Origin: CAWCBG01 sp963793845
GTDB taxonomy: Bacteria; Acidobacteriota; Terriglobia; Terriglobales; Acidobacteriaceae
Assembly (NCBI GenBank): GCA_963793845.1
Contig: CAWCBG010000007.1
Location: forward strand, 52,569-116,568
Reading direction: 5' to 3'
DNA: 64,000 nucleotides
The notes below the pieces were generated by a model. It had not been told where the DNA came from. It ran no database searches and was given only the letters and a program-made list of their open reading frames with translations. Numbering within the stretch: the first letter of the stretch is position 1; every line of letters begins with the position of its first letter. The translations under genes and the position numbers were made by a program. Positions 8,726-18,172 of the stretch are shown here, in pieces.

Positions 8726-9634
8726 ATGCGCATCACCAGCCGCAAACGAACGATTGCCTTTGCCATCACGCTAGGGGTGTGTCTTGCGGTGGCGGCGGCG
8801 GTGCTCAACGTCAGTTGGATCATTCTCAACTGGCGCGAGGTGGTGCCGCTCATCCTGGGCGTGATCTTCTTCGGCTTCATCATCGCCGGCGTCATCCTCA
8901 ACACCATCTTCCTGGTACGCGAGGTGCGACGCAACGAGCAGCAGGACAGCTTCCTCAATGCGATGACACACGAGCTCAAGACGCCCATCACCTCCATCCG
9001 CCTCTACCTGGAGACGCTGGAGAAACGCAACCTGGATGACCAGCAGCGCCGCGAGTTCTACCAGGTGATGCTGGAGGATACCCAGCGGCTGATGGGCACG
9101 GTGGAGCAGGTTCTGCGTGCCGCCCGCGCTGCGCAGAAGAACGCGCCGCTATCGCGCATGCCGGTTGAAGTCGGTCCGCTGGTGCAGGACACACTGGACC
9201 TGGCGCGCTCCCGCCATCACCTTCCGCCCGAGGCTATGGACTGGGAGAAGGAAGGGCAGCCTTCCGAGAAGCTCGCCGTGCTGGGCGATCGCGAAGAGCT
9301 GTCCACGGCAATCTCCAACGTGCTGGATAACGCGGTCAAGTACTCGCAGGGGAATCCGCAGATTCGGATCGAAGTGGTGACCCCCGATTGGCAACAGGTG
9401 CAGATTCGCGTGAAAGATAAAGGCGTCGGCATTCCCCGCGGCGAATTGAAACGCATCTTCAAGCGCTTCTACCGGGTGCTGAGCCCGTCGACCACGCCAG
9501 TGAAGGGAAGTGGACTCGGCCTGTTCATCGTGCGCTCTATCGCGCGCCGCCACGGAGGCGATGCCTACGCCGAGAGCGATGGCGCGGGCCGCGGCACACG
9601 GGTTACGATTCAATTGCCAAGGAACGGCGGCTGA
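8726..9634 (+). CDS. Membrane sensor histidine kinase
   Basis: A 302-residue histidine kinase. Two membrane helices (about 10-34 and 41-64) with almost no extracytoplasmic loop are followed by the H-box NAMTHELKTPITS with phospho-acceptor His82. The ATPase domain shows N-box ISNVLDNAVKYS, G1 DKGVGIPRG, F-box FKRFYRV and G2 GSGLGLFIV. With so small a sensor part it likely reads a membrane or cytoplasmic cue. An OmpR-type regulator lies 181 bp downstream on the same strand and is the probable partner. No Shine-Dalgarno is evident at the chosen ATG. A short CAG-CTGACAGC repeat lies just upstream. Confidence 0.93.
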   Translation: MRITSRKRTIAFAITLGVCLAVAAAVLNVSWIILNWREVVPLILGVIFFGFIIAGVILNTIFLVREVRRNEQQDSFLNAMTHELKTPITSIRLYLETLEKRNLDDQQRREFYQVMLEDTQRLMGTVEQVLRAARAAQKNAPLSRMPVEVGPLVQDTLDLARSRHHLPPEAMDWEKEGQPSEKLAVLGDREELSTAISNVLDNAVKYSQGNPQIRIEVVTPDWQQVQIRVKDKGVGIPRGELKRIFKRFYRVLSPSTTPVKGSGLGLFIVRSIARRHGGDAYAESDGAGRGTRVTIQLPRNGG

Positions 9635-9710
9635 GCGTGGCAGAAGGAGTTAACCAGCGGCTTGGAAAGGGCATGCCTTCAGGCGTGCCGTAACGGCTCT
9701 TGCTGAGATT

Positions 9711-9760
9711 GTTATCCCGAGTCGGCTTTAGCCGCGAGGGATCTGCGGTTTCCTTTCTTC
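9711..9760. repeat. GTTATCCCGAG...GAGGGATCTGCGGTTT repeat
   Basis: A copy of the second palindromic family sits between the kinase and its regulator. It holds a local hairpin (CGGCTTTAGCCG) inside the arm. An adjoining GGGCATGCCTTCAGGCGTGCC segment resembles the hairpins at 10930 and 51053. Its position inside a likely operon could affect relative expression of the two genes. Confidence 0.7.
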
Positions 9761-9815
9761 ACGCACATTTTCAGCGTCGCAATCGAGCGTTGCCGCTCTA
9801 ACTTGGGAAAACAGT

Positions 9816-10571
9816 ATGGGCGAGATTCTGCTGGTTGAAGACGAAGAGCATCTGGCGAAAGGTTTGAAGTTCAACCTGGAGGCCGAAGGTTATCGCACCG
9901 AGGTGTTGGGCGATGGCGAGTCGGCCCTTGACCTGTTGCTGGAGCAGAAAGCTGCCTTCGATCTTCTAGTGCTGGACGTAATGCTTCCCGGCAAGGATGG
10001 CTTCACCGTCGCCGCGGAACTGCGCAAAGCCAACCACTACATCCCGGTGCTGATGCTGACGGCGCGCGGTCGGCCCGAGGATGTGCTGAAGGGCTTCGCC
10101 TCGGGCGCGGACGATTACCTTCCCAAGCCGTTCGATCTTGCCATTCTTCTGGCGCGAATTCGCAGCCTGCTGCGGCGCCGCGACTGGGCGCGCACCGAGC
10201 CCGTCGGGGAACAACCGCTTGTTCCGCCGGCCACTCACGCACCTCCTGAGTTCGACGTTTACTCGTTCGAGGGCAAGCAGGTGGACTTCGGCACGCTGGA
10301 ATTGCGGGCCAATGGCAAGATTTTCCGCCTCACCCTGATGGAGGCGGAGCTGCTGCGGCACCTCATTCGCAATGCGGGGAAGAACGTGTCACGCAAACAG
10401 ATCCTGGAAGAGGTCTGGGGTCTGCATGAGGACACCGATACGCGCGCCATCGACAACTTCATCGTGCGCCTGCGCCGGTACATCGAGAAAGATCCGTCAA
10501 AGCCGCGACATCTGATCACGGTTCGAGGCGTGGGCTATCGCTTTCTGCCGGAGAGCGACGCCGCGAGTTAG
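9816..10571 (+). CDS. OmpR-family response regulator
   Basis: A 251-residue two-domain regulator. The receiver domain (3-120) has the acidic pocket EDE (8-10), phospho-acceptor Asp54 in LLVLDVMLPG, and the conserved Lys in DYLPKPFD. An approximately 30-residue linker leads to a winged-helix DNA-binding domain (about 150-245) with the characteristic RAIDNFIVRLRRYIE recognition region and GVGYRF wing. It follows the co-oriented histidine kinase and most likely takes phosphate from its His82. Targets are unknown. Confidence 0.94.
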   Translation: MGEILLVEDEEHLAKGLKFNLEAEGYRTEVLGDGESALDLLLEQKAAFDLLVLDVMLPGKDGFTVAAELRKANHYIPVLMLTARGRPEDVLKGFASGADDYLPKPFDLAILLARIRSLLRRRDWARTEPVGEQPLVPPATHAPPEFDVYSFEGKQVDFGTLELRANGKIFRLTLMEAELLRHLIRNAGKNVSRKQILEEVWGLHEDTDTRAIDNFIVRLRRYIEKDPSKPRHLITVRGVGYRFLPESDAAS

Positions 10572-10922
10572 CCTGTCTCGATGACCGCGACCGGAGGATT
10601 CTCTTCTTGCACTTAAGTAACCACCAAGTCTCTTACTTTCGTACCCTTTCGATGTGACGCAGATCACTGCGGAGTCTTTCGCAATGATTGACGATGACAG
10701 CGTTCGCTATCTACGTTCACGGCTACATACTAGTCACCTGGCCGGCCAGACACTCGCGTACGCGACTAATTGTCTGGAGTACAAAGTGCGTCGATCTTTG
10801 ATGCCATGGCGAGCTGAAGCGCGCTTCTCCCTTTTTTCTCAGTTGGGATAGAAGTTAACGCCGAAAGGAAGTCCAACCGAAACACAGATCGAGAATTGCC
10901 GCAAGGCGATTCCGGTGGAGGC

Positions 10923-11100
10923 ACTGAAAGGGTACGCCTTCAGAGGCTGCTGAAAAACTCTTTGGAAGGGGCAGATTTTGAAAGGGCGCACCTTTAGGTG
11001 CGCCGATAAGCCCTTTATTCTTGTCATCCCGAGCCGACTTCAGTCGGCGAGGGATCTGCGGTTTCACTTTTTCAGCAGCCTCTTTCAGGCGTGCCGAAAA
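10923..11100. repeat. Nested palindromic element with long terminal inverted repeats
   Basis: GAGGCTGCTGAAAAA at 10943-10957 is repeated in perfect inversion at 11068-11082, and similarity extends outward through GGTACGCCTTCA / GGCACGCCTGAAA to give about 27-bp arms. Inside lie a GCGCACCTTTAGGTGCGC hairpin and a full GTCATCCCGAG...GAGGGATCTGCGGTTT unit. The rest of the 10572-11305 gap (734 bp) holds further small stem-loops such as GCGGCTTTTAGCCGC and GCGCGGCTGAAGCCGCGC, and no credible gene. Confidence 0.75.
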
Positions 11101-11305
11101 GATCGCGGGAAGTGAGCGGCTTTTAGCCGCTGAGGGAGCATACCGCAGGGCCTAAAAGGCCGAGTCGTTGGTAGCGCGGATCGGCGCGGCTGAAGCCGCG
11201 CCCTTTCAAGGCGGTTATAGCAACTTAGAAATTGCTCTAAACGCGAGGTGGAACCTCACGGGGCATCGAAGAGTGATGCCAGGGAAAACGTCTGCCGTTT
11301 TGCCC

Positions 11306-12839
11306 CTAACGCTGATACTCCGCCACCGCAATGTCCTTGAACTGCCGCACGGTAGGGGCGCCGAAGCGTGCCTGCAGGGCCGACGCCGTGACCGGATCCC
11401 GTTGCCAGAGGTCACCGCTCGTGGCCTGTGGCCCAAGCAACACCACCCATACGCGACGAATATTGCCGGAATCAGGTGAGGCGAGTGCTCGGTCGAGAGC
11501 CTGTTGGTCATCGCCGTAGCCATAGAACGGCGGGGAGTACATGCGCAACTCCGCAGCCGCCGGGCCGAATCGCTGGCGGTAATAATCGAAGGCGACCCGC
11601 GCGTAGAAGGGATAAAACACGATCGCATCTCCCGCCTGTGCGTGCGAGAGAATCGCCTGGGATGCGCCACGCCAGTCCTCGCGCGGTTTGTAGGCAGCCC
11701 GGATATCGGTGCCGATGGAGAACGCGCACAGCGCAACCACCAGCACCAGGCCAATATGTTTCCAGCGCAATGTGGCGGCCCCCAATGATCCCAGCAGGAT
11801 AGTCGCCGGCAAGCAGATCAGCAGATACTTCTGGGCGAACACCGAGCGGTGTTGCGAGGCCGCGATGGTAATGATCACCGGAAGAACCGCCCACAGAACG
11901 ATCCAACCCCGTCTCCAACTTACGAAGGACCGACCAGTACGTCGCCATGTGCGCACCACAACGGCCAGGCCAACGATCCACAGACGCCAGGTAAATGGCG
12001 AACTTCGGTCCGCTGCCGGCCAGGAACAGTCCCAGGTGTGCAATCTCCTTAAAGCTGGGGTAGGGAACCCACGGCAGGTTGAGCCGCCCTCCCCGCAAGA
12101 ATACAAATGAAATGCCGGGCAGCGCGAGCACGAAGATCGCCGCGCCACCCAGGAGAAAGCGCTTCCATTGCACTTGCGATGGAGGCAGCAGCAACATCGA
12201 GGCCGCCTGCGCCACCAGCACCAGCACCGCAAAGTAATGCGAGTACACCGCGAGCGTGCCCAGTCCCACCCACCAAAGCCAGTCGCGGCGCCGGTGCTGC
12301 TGCACCGCGCGCACAAAGTAGAACGACATCAGCAGTACAAGAAAAATGGTGAGGCTATAGCTGCGGGCTTCCTGTGAGTAGTAGATGTGCGCGGGGCTGA
12401 CGACGAGAAAGGCCGTGGCGATCAATGCGGTGGTGGTGTTGGTCAGCCGGCGCGCCAGCAGGAACATTACCGGAATGGCGGCAACGCCGAAGGCGACCGA
12501 AAGCAGGCGGATCCAGAATTCGCTCTGGCCTAGATGCAGCCATGACCGCAAGAGTAGATAGTAGGCGGTCATGTTGCCTTCCTGAAACCACCACACCCAC
12601 ACGTACCGTTGCCAGGGCATGCGGGCGAGAGCGACGGAGGCGGCCTCGTCCATCCAGAGGCTCTTGCTACCGAGCCGGAATAGGCGCAGGGCAGCTCCGG
12701 CTAAGGTTAATATGGTCAGTAAGATGGCAGGATGCAGCGAAAGCAGAGCTTGAGGATTGTCCTGCTGCAGGGAGGTCTCGTTGACTGAGTCCCGTGAGGT
12801 CTGCCTATTCACAGTAGACATAGCCGGCCGCTGTGTCAT
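11306..12839 (-). pseudogene. Frameshifted membrane glycosyltransferase (GT39/ArnT-like)
   Basis: A polyprenyl-phosphate-dependent membrane glycosyltransferase of about 511 codons, read in two frames. The 5' part carries the hallmark LGSKSLWMDEAASVALAR loop (acidic catalytic-type residues), then many hydrophobic helices to about 11995. The remainder continues in another frame (LWIVGLAVVVRTW... to AVEYQR). Removing one base near 11990-12000 restores a single frame. The ATG at 12839 overlaps the stop of the upstream phosphatase gene (ATGA), so the two were one coupled operon. The break may be a sequencing insertion or real decay. Sugar and acceptor are unknown. Confidence 0.85.
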
Positions 12840-15058
12840 CGGGCGCGGGCCAGAACGATGGTTACATCGTCGGGCTGTTCGCCGCCGCCAATCCAATCGG
12901 TCACGGCGTTGGTCACTATATCGCTGATGCGCGCCAGGGGTTGGTCCCGGTGTTGCCGTACCAGATCGATCAGACGGTCTTCGCCAAATTCACCGAATTC
13001 ATTTTCCGGCTCTGTGATCCCGTCGCTGAAGCCGACAAAGATGTCGCCCGGGTGCATACGAATTGTGCGCTCGTCGTAAGTCATTCCGTCGAATAGTCCA
13101 ACCACCGTGCCGGACGGGTCGAGCCTTTGTACCTCGCCGTCGGCGCCGAAGAGCATAGGTGGCAGGTGTCCGCCATTGGCATAGGTCAGGTTACGCGAGC
13201 GGGCGTCATAACAGCCCAGGAACATAGTGGCGTACTTTTCCGTGGGAGTGCTGCGGAAGAGCTGATAGTTCAACGTAGACATCAGTGTTCCCGGCGCCAG
13301 GGCGGTGCCGGAATTGTTCTCCCGGTAATACATCGTGGGACTGCCATGGCTGCCGCCACCGGCTTCCAGAGCCATTCCAGCGAGAGCCAGTTCGGGCTCC
13401 AGAGAATAGGCGCGGACAAAAGCATGAACCGTAGCCATGAGCAGGGCGGCGGAAATTCCTTTGCCACTGATGTCGCCGAGGGCCAGAACCATCTTCTCGC
13501 CACGCAGCGGTATAAAGTCGTAGTAATCGCCACTGACCGTACGCGCCGGACGGCAGACGCCGTGCACCTCGAGCGTACTCAGGTCAGTCAGTTCCAGCGG
13601 GAAAAGCAGGGCCTGCACCTCGTGGGCGATGGCCAGTTCGCCCTCCAGTCGCTGCTTCTCCTTCTGCTCGGCGATGAGCCGGGCCAACGACTGCATCATG
13701 GAGTTGAAGGACCCTTCGAGCGCGGCCATCTGATCGTGCGCCTGAACCCGTATGCGGTGGCTGAGATCGCCGCGGTTGACGTATTCCGTCGCGGAGTAGA
13801 GGTCAGCAACAGATTTGGTTACGGTGCGGGTGAGGCGTACGCCGATGATCAACGCCACCAGCTCAATGACGGCGAAGAAGATGGCAATCCCCTTCAGCAT
13901 GTCGATGTAGATTCCGGCCTTGTCGCCCAGGGTATCGAAGAGAGCCCCGTACAATACAGACGGCCTGGTAGTGACCGCGATACCCGCGCTTTGCGACTTG
14001 CCCGAATCCCAGTCCAAGACAGGAAAAAGAGTTCCAAAAAGCAGCTCAGTGTCGAGGCGGCCCTGCGCCGGGGGAACCTCGCCGGCCGACACCTTCTGGC
14101 GAACATCCTTGGCGTTCTCACCGGTAAGGTTGATCTCGGACTGCGATTTCTTTTCGGGTCCGAAATTGATCGTGTAGCCAGGCGCTTTTTCTGATTTTTT
14201 CTGCGACCCGGAACTGGGCGCCGGCTGCGACTTGCCGCCCGAGGGTGGCGCCGGCTTCTCCTCTTCGACCGGTCGCGGAGGCAGCAAGGTAAGCGAACCG
14301 AGCATGGCGGCCGTCCTGCGTAACAAGGCCGAGGTGATCGGGACATCCGAAATTACGGTAAGGTGAATATCCCCCTGCGGCAGATGCCGTACAGCCCGTA
14401 GATGCAGCCGGTTGCGATCCACCACAAATCCGGAGTAGTTGCCCGACACCTTATCGTTGGCCCCGTAGGGTACGAGCTTGACGCCATTGGCTTCAGCGGG
14501 AATGACGAAACTCTTATCGTCTTCCCAGACGCTCACGGTTCGGCCCAGAAAGTTTTCTTCCGAGGCGCGCGCAATCTCGGTGGCGATCTGAGGATTCAGC
14601 TGATTGTCCTGCCCAAGGTGACGAAACTGCGCAGCCAGCGCGATGTTCGACGTCTCCAGATGCTGCAGCTCAGAGCGCAAGTTCTCGATCGCGATGTAGG
14701 TGGCAAACTGTCCGGCAAACAGATAAGCAGCCAGCCCGAACATCAGGACTAGCAGCAGCATGGGAATGACGCCGATAAAAATGTAGGTGACGATAAGCCG
14801 GTTGCGCAGCCGCCACATCAGTCGCAGACGTGTCCACCGCAGCAGCATTAAGAGCGCGCAGACGAGGAAGACGAAGGAGAGAAAGCTGGTCCAGCCGCTC
14901 AGCATCGAGCCGTTGGGCGAGCGCGTGATCAGCCGTAGCAGTTCCAGGATGGCGGTGAGCGCGCCAAACCAGAGCGTGGTTTTCCCCAGCTTGGTGCGAG
15001 GCCGCAGCGTGCGGCGCAGCAGCGCTTTCGCTTCAATCGAAGATGGCAGCTTCAGCAC
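12836..15058 (-). CDS. Membrane PP2C-type phosphatase with HAMP domain (RsbU/SpoIIE-like)
   Basis: A 740-residue protein with a GTG start. N-terminal hydrophobic helices lie at about 29-45, 56-75 and 88-115. A large extracytoplasmic sensor region contains a Pro/Lys-rich linker (about 265-295), a further membrane helix lies near 395-415, and then come a HAMP segment and a SpoIIE/PP2C domain (about 500-740). Metal-binding motifs visible are SGDYYD, LALGDISGKG and FVGFSDGITE. Such proteins dephosphorylate anti-sigma-factor antagonists in partner-switching pathways. No antagonist or anti-sigma gene adjoins. It is followed by a 4-base overlapping glycosyltransferase gene. Confidence 0.92.
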   Translation of the reverse strand: MLKLPSSIEAKALLRRTLRPRTKLGKTTLWFGALTAILELLRLITRSPNGSMLSGWTSFLSFVFLVCALLMLLRWTRLRLMWRLRNRLIVTYIFIGVIPMLLLVLMFGLAAYLFAGQFATYIAIENLRSELQHLETSNIALAAQFRHLGQDNQLNPQIATEIARASEENFLGRTVSVWEDDKSFVIPAEANGVKLVPYGANDKVSGNYSGFVVDRNRLHLRAVRHLPQGDIHLTVISDVPITSALLRRTAAMLGSLTLLPPRPVEEEKPAPPSGGKSQPAPSSGSQKKSEKAPGYTINFGPEKKSQSEINLTGENAKDVRQKVSAGEVPPAQGRLDTELLFGTLFPVLDWDSGKSQSAGIAVTTRPSVLYGALFDTLGDKAGIYIDMLKGIAIFFAVIELVALIIGVRLTRTVTKSVADLYSATEYVNRGDLSHRIRVQAHDQMAALEGSFNSMMQSLARLIAEQKEKQRLEGELAIAHEVQALLFPLELTDLSTLEVHGVCRPARTVSGDYYDFIPLRGEKMVLALGDISGKGISAALLMATVHAFVRAYSLEPELALAGMALEAGGGSHGSPTMYYRENNSGTALAPGTLMSTLNYQLFRSTPTEKYATMFLGCYDARSRNLTYANGGHLPPMLFGADGEVQRLDPSGTVVGLFDGMTYDERTIRMHPGDIFVGFSDGITEPENEFGEFGEDRLIDLVRQHRDQPLARISDIVTNAVTDWIGGGEQPDDVTIVLARAR

Positions 15059-15182
15059 GAAATTATGGACCGGGCGATGGTTTCGTTTCTCACGGGATTA
15101 TAGCTGGGACGGATGAAGCAGGACCCGACGGGCCATCTCGGCGCTGCGACGGCGACTCCGCCAAAGTTGGTCGAACCGCGGC

Positions 15183-15383
15183 TCATATTTCAGGATAGAG
15201 ATCGAAGAAGGCGTTCACGCTGGTGCGCAGCTGCTGTTCGATCTCGTCCTTCGAGCCCTCCAGCACATGCAGCGTGACATGCGCCTCGCGGCCGTTTTTC
15301 AGCTTGATCGTCCCCGGCTGCAAGTCGACGATGTCATCGGCAGGCAGCAGGCGCATTCCGTATACGAGACTGAGCTTTGCCAT
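15183..15383 (-). CDS. Small conserved-looking hypothetical protein (66 aa)
   Basis: A 66-residue ORF with balanced, globular composition (DDIVDLQPGTIKLKNGREAHVTLHVLEGSKDEIEQQLRTSV). It has alternating strand and helix character and no signal or membrane segment. It lies upstream of and co-oriented with the PP2C gene, 124 bp away, and is followed on the other strand by thioredoxin reductase. Function unknown. Its coding look and lack of repeat content support it. Confidence 0.65.
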   Translation of the reverse strand: MAKLSLVYGMRLLPADDIVDLQPGTIKLKNGREAHVTLHVLEGSKDEIEQQLRTSVNAFFDLYPEI

Positions 15384-15595
15384 CCCCCAATTCTACTGCC
15401 TGGGTGTCATGCAGCGCTTCCGCTCTGGCAGCGGGGAAGGAACGCCGCTCTTGACGACAGCGTCGCCGCGAATTTGGGCAAATTGCTGCAGGTTGCTAGA
15501 ATCCGAGAGGCGTCGCCGAACAACTGACTCCGCACCACTACGGCTTCTGACGGGTTTGCATCTTCCGGCGCGTACGAGAATCTATTTCACTTCCT

Positions 15596-16552
15596 ATGCC
15601 AGATAACGTTCGCAAAGTTGTGGTCATCGGTTCCGGCTGTTCGGGACTCACCGCCGCCCTGTATGCGGCTCGCGCCAATCTCAAACCGCTAGTCATCGAG
15701 GGGCACGAGCCCGGCGGTCAGCTCGCGCTCACCACCCTGGTGGAGAACTTTCCCGGCTTCCCCGAGGGTATTCAGGGGCCGGATCTCATCGAGAACATGC
15801 GCAAGCAGGCAGCGCGCTTCGGCGCCGAGTTCCAAACCGGTCATGTGGTCAAGGTCGATCTGAGCCAGAAGAAGGACGGCCTGGGCAAGAAGCCAATCGA
15901 GATCAGCCTCGGCCGCGAGAACCTGTTGGCAGAGTCGCTGATCATCGCCAGCGGCGCGTCGGCCAGGTGGCTTGGGCTGCCCAACGAACAGGCGCTTATC
16001 GGACACGGGGTTTCGTCGTGCGCCACTTGCGATGGCTTCTTCTTCTCGGGAAAGGAGATTGCCGTCATCGGCGGCGGCGACTCTGCGATGGAAGAGGCGC
16101 TATTCCTCACCCGCTTCGCTACCAAGGTTACGCTGATCCATCGGCGTGGCGAGTTCCGGGCGTCCAAGATCATGCTTGACCGAGCTCGCGCGCACGACAA
16201 GATTGCGTTCCTGACCGACACTGTGGTCGACGATGTATATGACGTCAATCAGAAGGAAGTCACCGGCCTGCGGTTGCGCAATCTGAAGACCGGCGAACAA
16301 TGGGATCTTCCAACCAGCGCTATGTTCCTGGGCATCGGACACACGCCCAACGCTGGCTTCGTAGGTAGCCAGCTTGATCGCGACGGGGAGGGCTACATTG
16401 TTCCGCAGGGATATGTCTGTACAAAAGTGCCGGGTGTGTTCGTCAGCGGAGACGTGGCCGACCGCCACTATCGCCAGGCGGTGACCGCCGCCGGCACCGG
16501 TTGCATGGCTGCGCTCGAGGTGGAGAAATACCTGGAAGAGATTGGGCAGTGA
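15596..16552 (+). CDS. trxB: Thioredoxin reductase
   Basis: A 318-residue NADPH-dependent flavoenzyme that reduces thioredoxin in the cytoplasm. The FAD-binding motif GSGCSG is at 12-17, the redox pair CATC has Cys142 and Cys145 followed by DGFFF, and the NADPH-binding GGGDSAMEEA lies near 158-167. The C-terminal FAD contact VFVSGDVADRHYRQ is intact. Length and order match low-molecular-weight bacterial TrxB. The gene stands alone, with a palindromic repeat and a five-copy tandem array after its stop. Confidence 0.95.
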   Translation: MPDNVRKVVVIGSGCSGLTAALYAARANLKPLVIEGHEPGGQLALTTLVENFPGFPEGIQGPDLIENMRKQAARFGAEFQTGHVVKVDLSQKKDGLGKKPIEISLGRENLLAESLIIASGASARWLGLPNEQALIGHGVSSCATCDGFFFSGKEIAVIGGGDSAMEEALFLTRFATKVTLIHRRGEFRASKIMLDRARAHDKIAFLTDTVVDDVYDVNQKEVTGLRLRNLKTGEQWDLPTSAMFLGIGHTPNAGFVGSQLDRDGEGYIVPQGYVCTKVPGVFVSGDVADRHYRQAVTAAGTGCMAALEVEKYLEEIGQ

Positions 16553-16628
16553 GCTTGCGATGGGAGCTTGGCGGCGTGATCTAGAGAGAACTTGGCGGCG
16601 TGATCCAGACGGAATCCCTCTGAATCGT

Positions 16629-16920
16629 CATTCCGAGGGAGCCCGAGCGCAAGCGAGGGGGAGTCGAGGAACCTGCTGCTTGTCGGGAGCTGGGGCACTG
16701 CCGGCGAAAAGCAGGTTCCTCCACGCGGGCTGAAGCCCTTGGTCGGAATGACGAATCGGGGAAGGCTTGTGCCCTTGGTCGGAATGACGAATCGGAGAAG
16801 GCTTGTGCCCTCGGTCGGAATGACGAATCGAAGAGAGCTTGTGCCCTTGGTCGGAATGACGAATCGGAGAAGGCTTGTGCCCTTGGTCAGAATGACGAAT
16901 CGAAGAAGCCTTTGTCGAGG
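16629..16920. repeat. Palindromic repeat followed by five 36-bp tandem copies
   Basis: A full palindromic unit (16629-16752, from CGTCATTCCGAGGG to GGTCGGAATGACG, with inner arms GAGGAACCTGCTG and AAGCAGGTTCCTC) runs into an exact-period array: copies start at 16741, 16777, 16813, 16849 and 16885, each beginning GGTCGGAATGACGAATCG. There are no spacers between copies, so it is not CRISPR. The array ends about 30 bp before the purine nucleoside phosphorylase start. Confidence 0.9.
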
Positions 16921-16949
16921 TCGCACTATCGCGATCTCCGGAACGAATC

Positions 16950-17828
16950 TTGACTGAGTTGTCCAACCCCATCCCCGACGATTTCTCGCGCGCCGAACAG
17001 GCGGCGCAATTCATTCTCGCCCGCACTGCGCTGAGGCCACGTATGGCGCTGGTGCTGGGCTCCGGGCTGGGCGGGTTCGCCGACGAGTTGCGCGACGCCG
17101 TCCGCATCCCCTACGCTGACATTCCATTCTTTCCCCAGAGCACAGCGATTGGCCATGCCGGCAGGCTGGTAATTGGTACCGTCGACGGAATTGCCGTCGC
17201 CGTGATGCAGGGGCGCGCCCATTTCTACGAAGGCTACACACTGCAGCAGGTCGGGTTTCCGGTGCGCGTCTTCGGACGCATGGGCGTGAAGGCGATCGTG
17301 CTTACGAACGCCGCGGGTGGGATCAACGCCCAATACGATCGCGGCGCACTGGTGGTGCTGCGCGATCATATCAATCTGCAGGGCAGCAGTCCGCTCATCG
17401 GTCCCAATGACGATCGCTTTGGACCGCGGTTTCCCGACATGACTGATGCTTACAATGCCGAGTTCCGTAGCTTCGCGCTGGACCAGGCGGAGCGCCTGGG
17501 TGGCGGCATCTACGAGGGTGTTTACGCGGCGATGCACGGGCCTAGCTATGAGACTCCAGCCGAAATTCGCTTCCTGCGGACCATCGGAGCCGACCTAGTG
17601 GGCATGTCCACCGTGCCCGAGGTGATCGTGGCCCGTCACATGGGCTTGGAAGTGCTGGCCATCTCGTGCGTCACCAACATGGCCGCGGGCATGACAGGAG
17701 AAAAGCTCAGCCACGCCGAGGTGATGGAGACGGGCGAGCGGGTTCGCGGCAAGTTTCTGGCCTTGCTGCGTGCGGTATTGCCAAAGATTGAGAGCTGGAT
17801 CGAGAGCGCCGCAGATTCTGCGAACTAG
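16950..17828 (+). CDS. Purine nucleoside phosphorylase (trimeric, PNP/MTAP family)
   Basis: A 292-residue enzyme that cleaves purine nucleosides with phosphate to base and ribose-1-phosphate, in purine salvage. It shows the phosphate loop LVLGSGLGG (near 35-43), the NAAGGIN segment, and YETPAEIRFLRTIGADLVGMSTVPEVI with the conserved Glu, Met and catalytic region, as in human-type trimeric PNP (PunA). No ATG precedes the conserved N-terminus, and TTG at 16950 is the best start. The repeat array just upstream leaves little room for a promoter, so transcription may start within it. Confidence 0.92.
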   Translation: MTELSNPIPDDFSRAEQAAQFILARTALRPRMALVLGSGLGGFADELRDAVRIPYADIPFFPQSTAIGHAGRLVIGTVDGIAVAVMQGRAHFYEGYTLQQVGFPVRVFGRMGVKAIVLTNAAGGINAQYDRGALVVLRDHINLQGSSPLIGPNDDRFGPRFPDMTDAYNAEFRSFALDQAERLGGGIYEGVYAAMHGPSYETPAEIRFLRTIGADLVGMSTVPEVIVARHMGLEVLAISCVTNMAAGMTGEKLSHAEVMETGERVRGKFLALLRAVLPKIESWIESAADSAN

Positions 17829-17859
17829 GTGCGGTCAAACCTACTGCAGCGCTATTCCT

Positions 17860-18055
17860 TCTTTTGTTGATTCCTCTCGTTCGTTCGTTCCTTCCTTCCT
17901 TCGTCATTCATCTTTCTTTCTTCGTCATTCCGATCAAGGGCTTCAGCCCGCGTGGAGGAACCTGCTGTCACCGGCATTACGGCCGCTGCCGACAAACAGC
18001 AGGTTCCTCGACTCCGCTACGCTGCGCTCGGAATGACGGAGGACAACGCGGAATG
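17860..18055. repeat. Pyrimidine tract and palindromic repeat unit
   Basis: A strongly pyrimidine-rich stretch (17860-17925, with tandem GTTC and CCTT steps) passes into a full palindromic unit at 17921-18041 (CGTCATTCCGATC..., inner arms GAGGAACCTGCTG and CAGCAGGTTCCTCGACTCC, closing GCTCGGAATGACGG). Short GACGGTCATT direct repeats follow to 18085. The gap before the uridine kinase gene has no other feature. Confidence 0.8.
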
Positions 18056-18172
18056 ACGGTCATTAGCTGCGATGACGGTCATTCGGTGGTCATTGGCGGG
18101 CGATCCTTACAAGGACAATGGCGACGCCTGCATTGCAAAACCGCAACGCCCCTGCGTTACACTGGACTGCTC

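Noticed and set aside
10654..10851. 65-codon plus-strand frame in the repeat-rich gap
   Set aside because: No ribosome-binding site or family features; it runs into the nested repeat region. Not called as a gene.
13127..14194. Long plus-strand frame of 355 codons opposite the PP2C phosphatase gene
   Set aside because: Antisense shadow of a clear phosphatase gene in GC-rich DNA; no domain sequence is recognisable.
16741..16920. Five 36-bp repeats resembling a CRISPR array
   Set aside because: Copies are directly abutting with no spacers, and the core motif belongs to the palindromic family found elsewhere. No cas gene is present.
16628..17107. Minus-strand frame with repeated IRHSDQGHKPSP peptides
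   Set aside because: It is the translation of the 36-bp DNA tandem array, not a real repeat protein.
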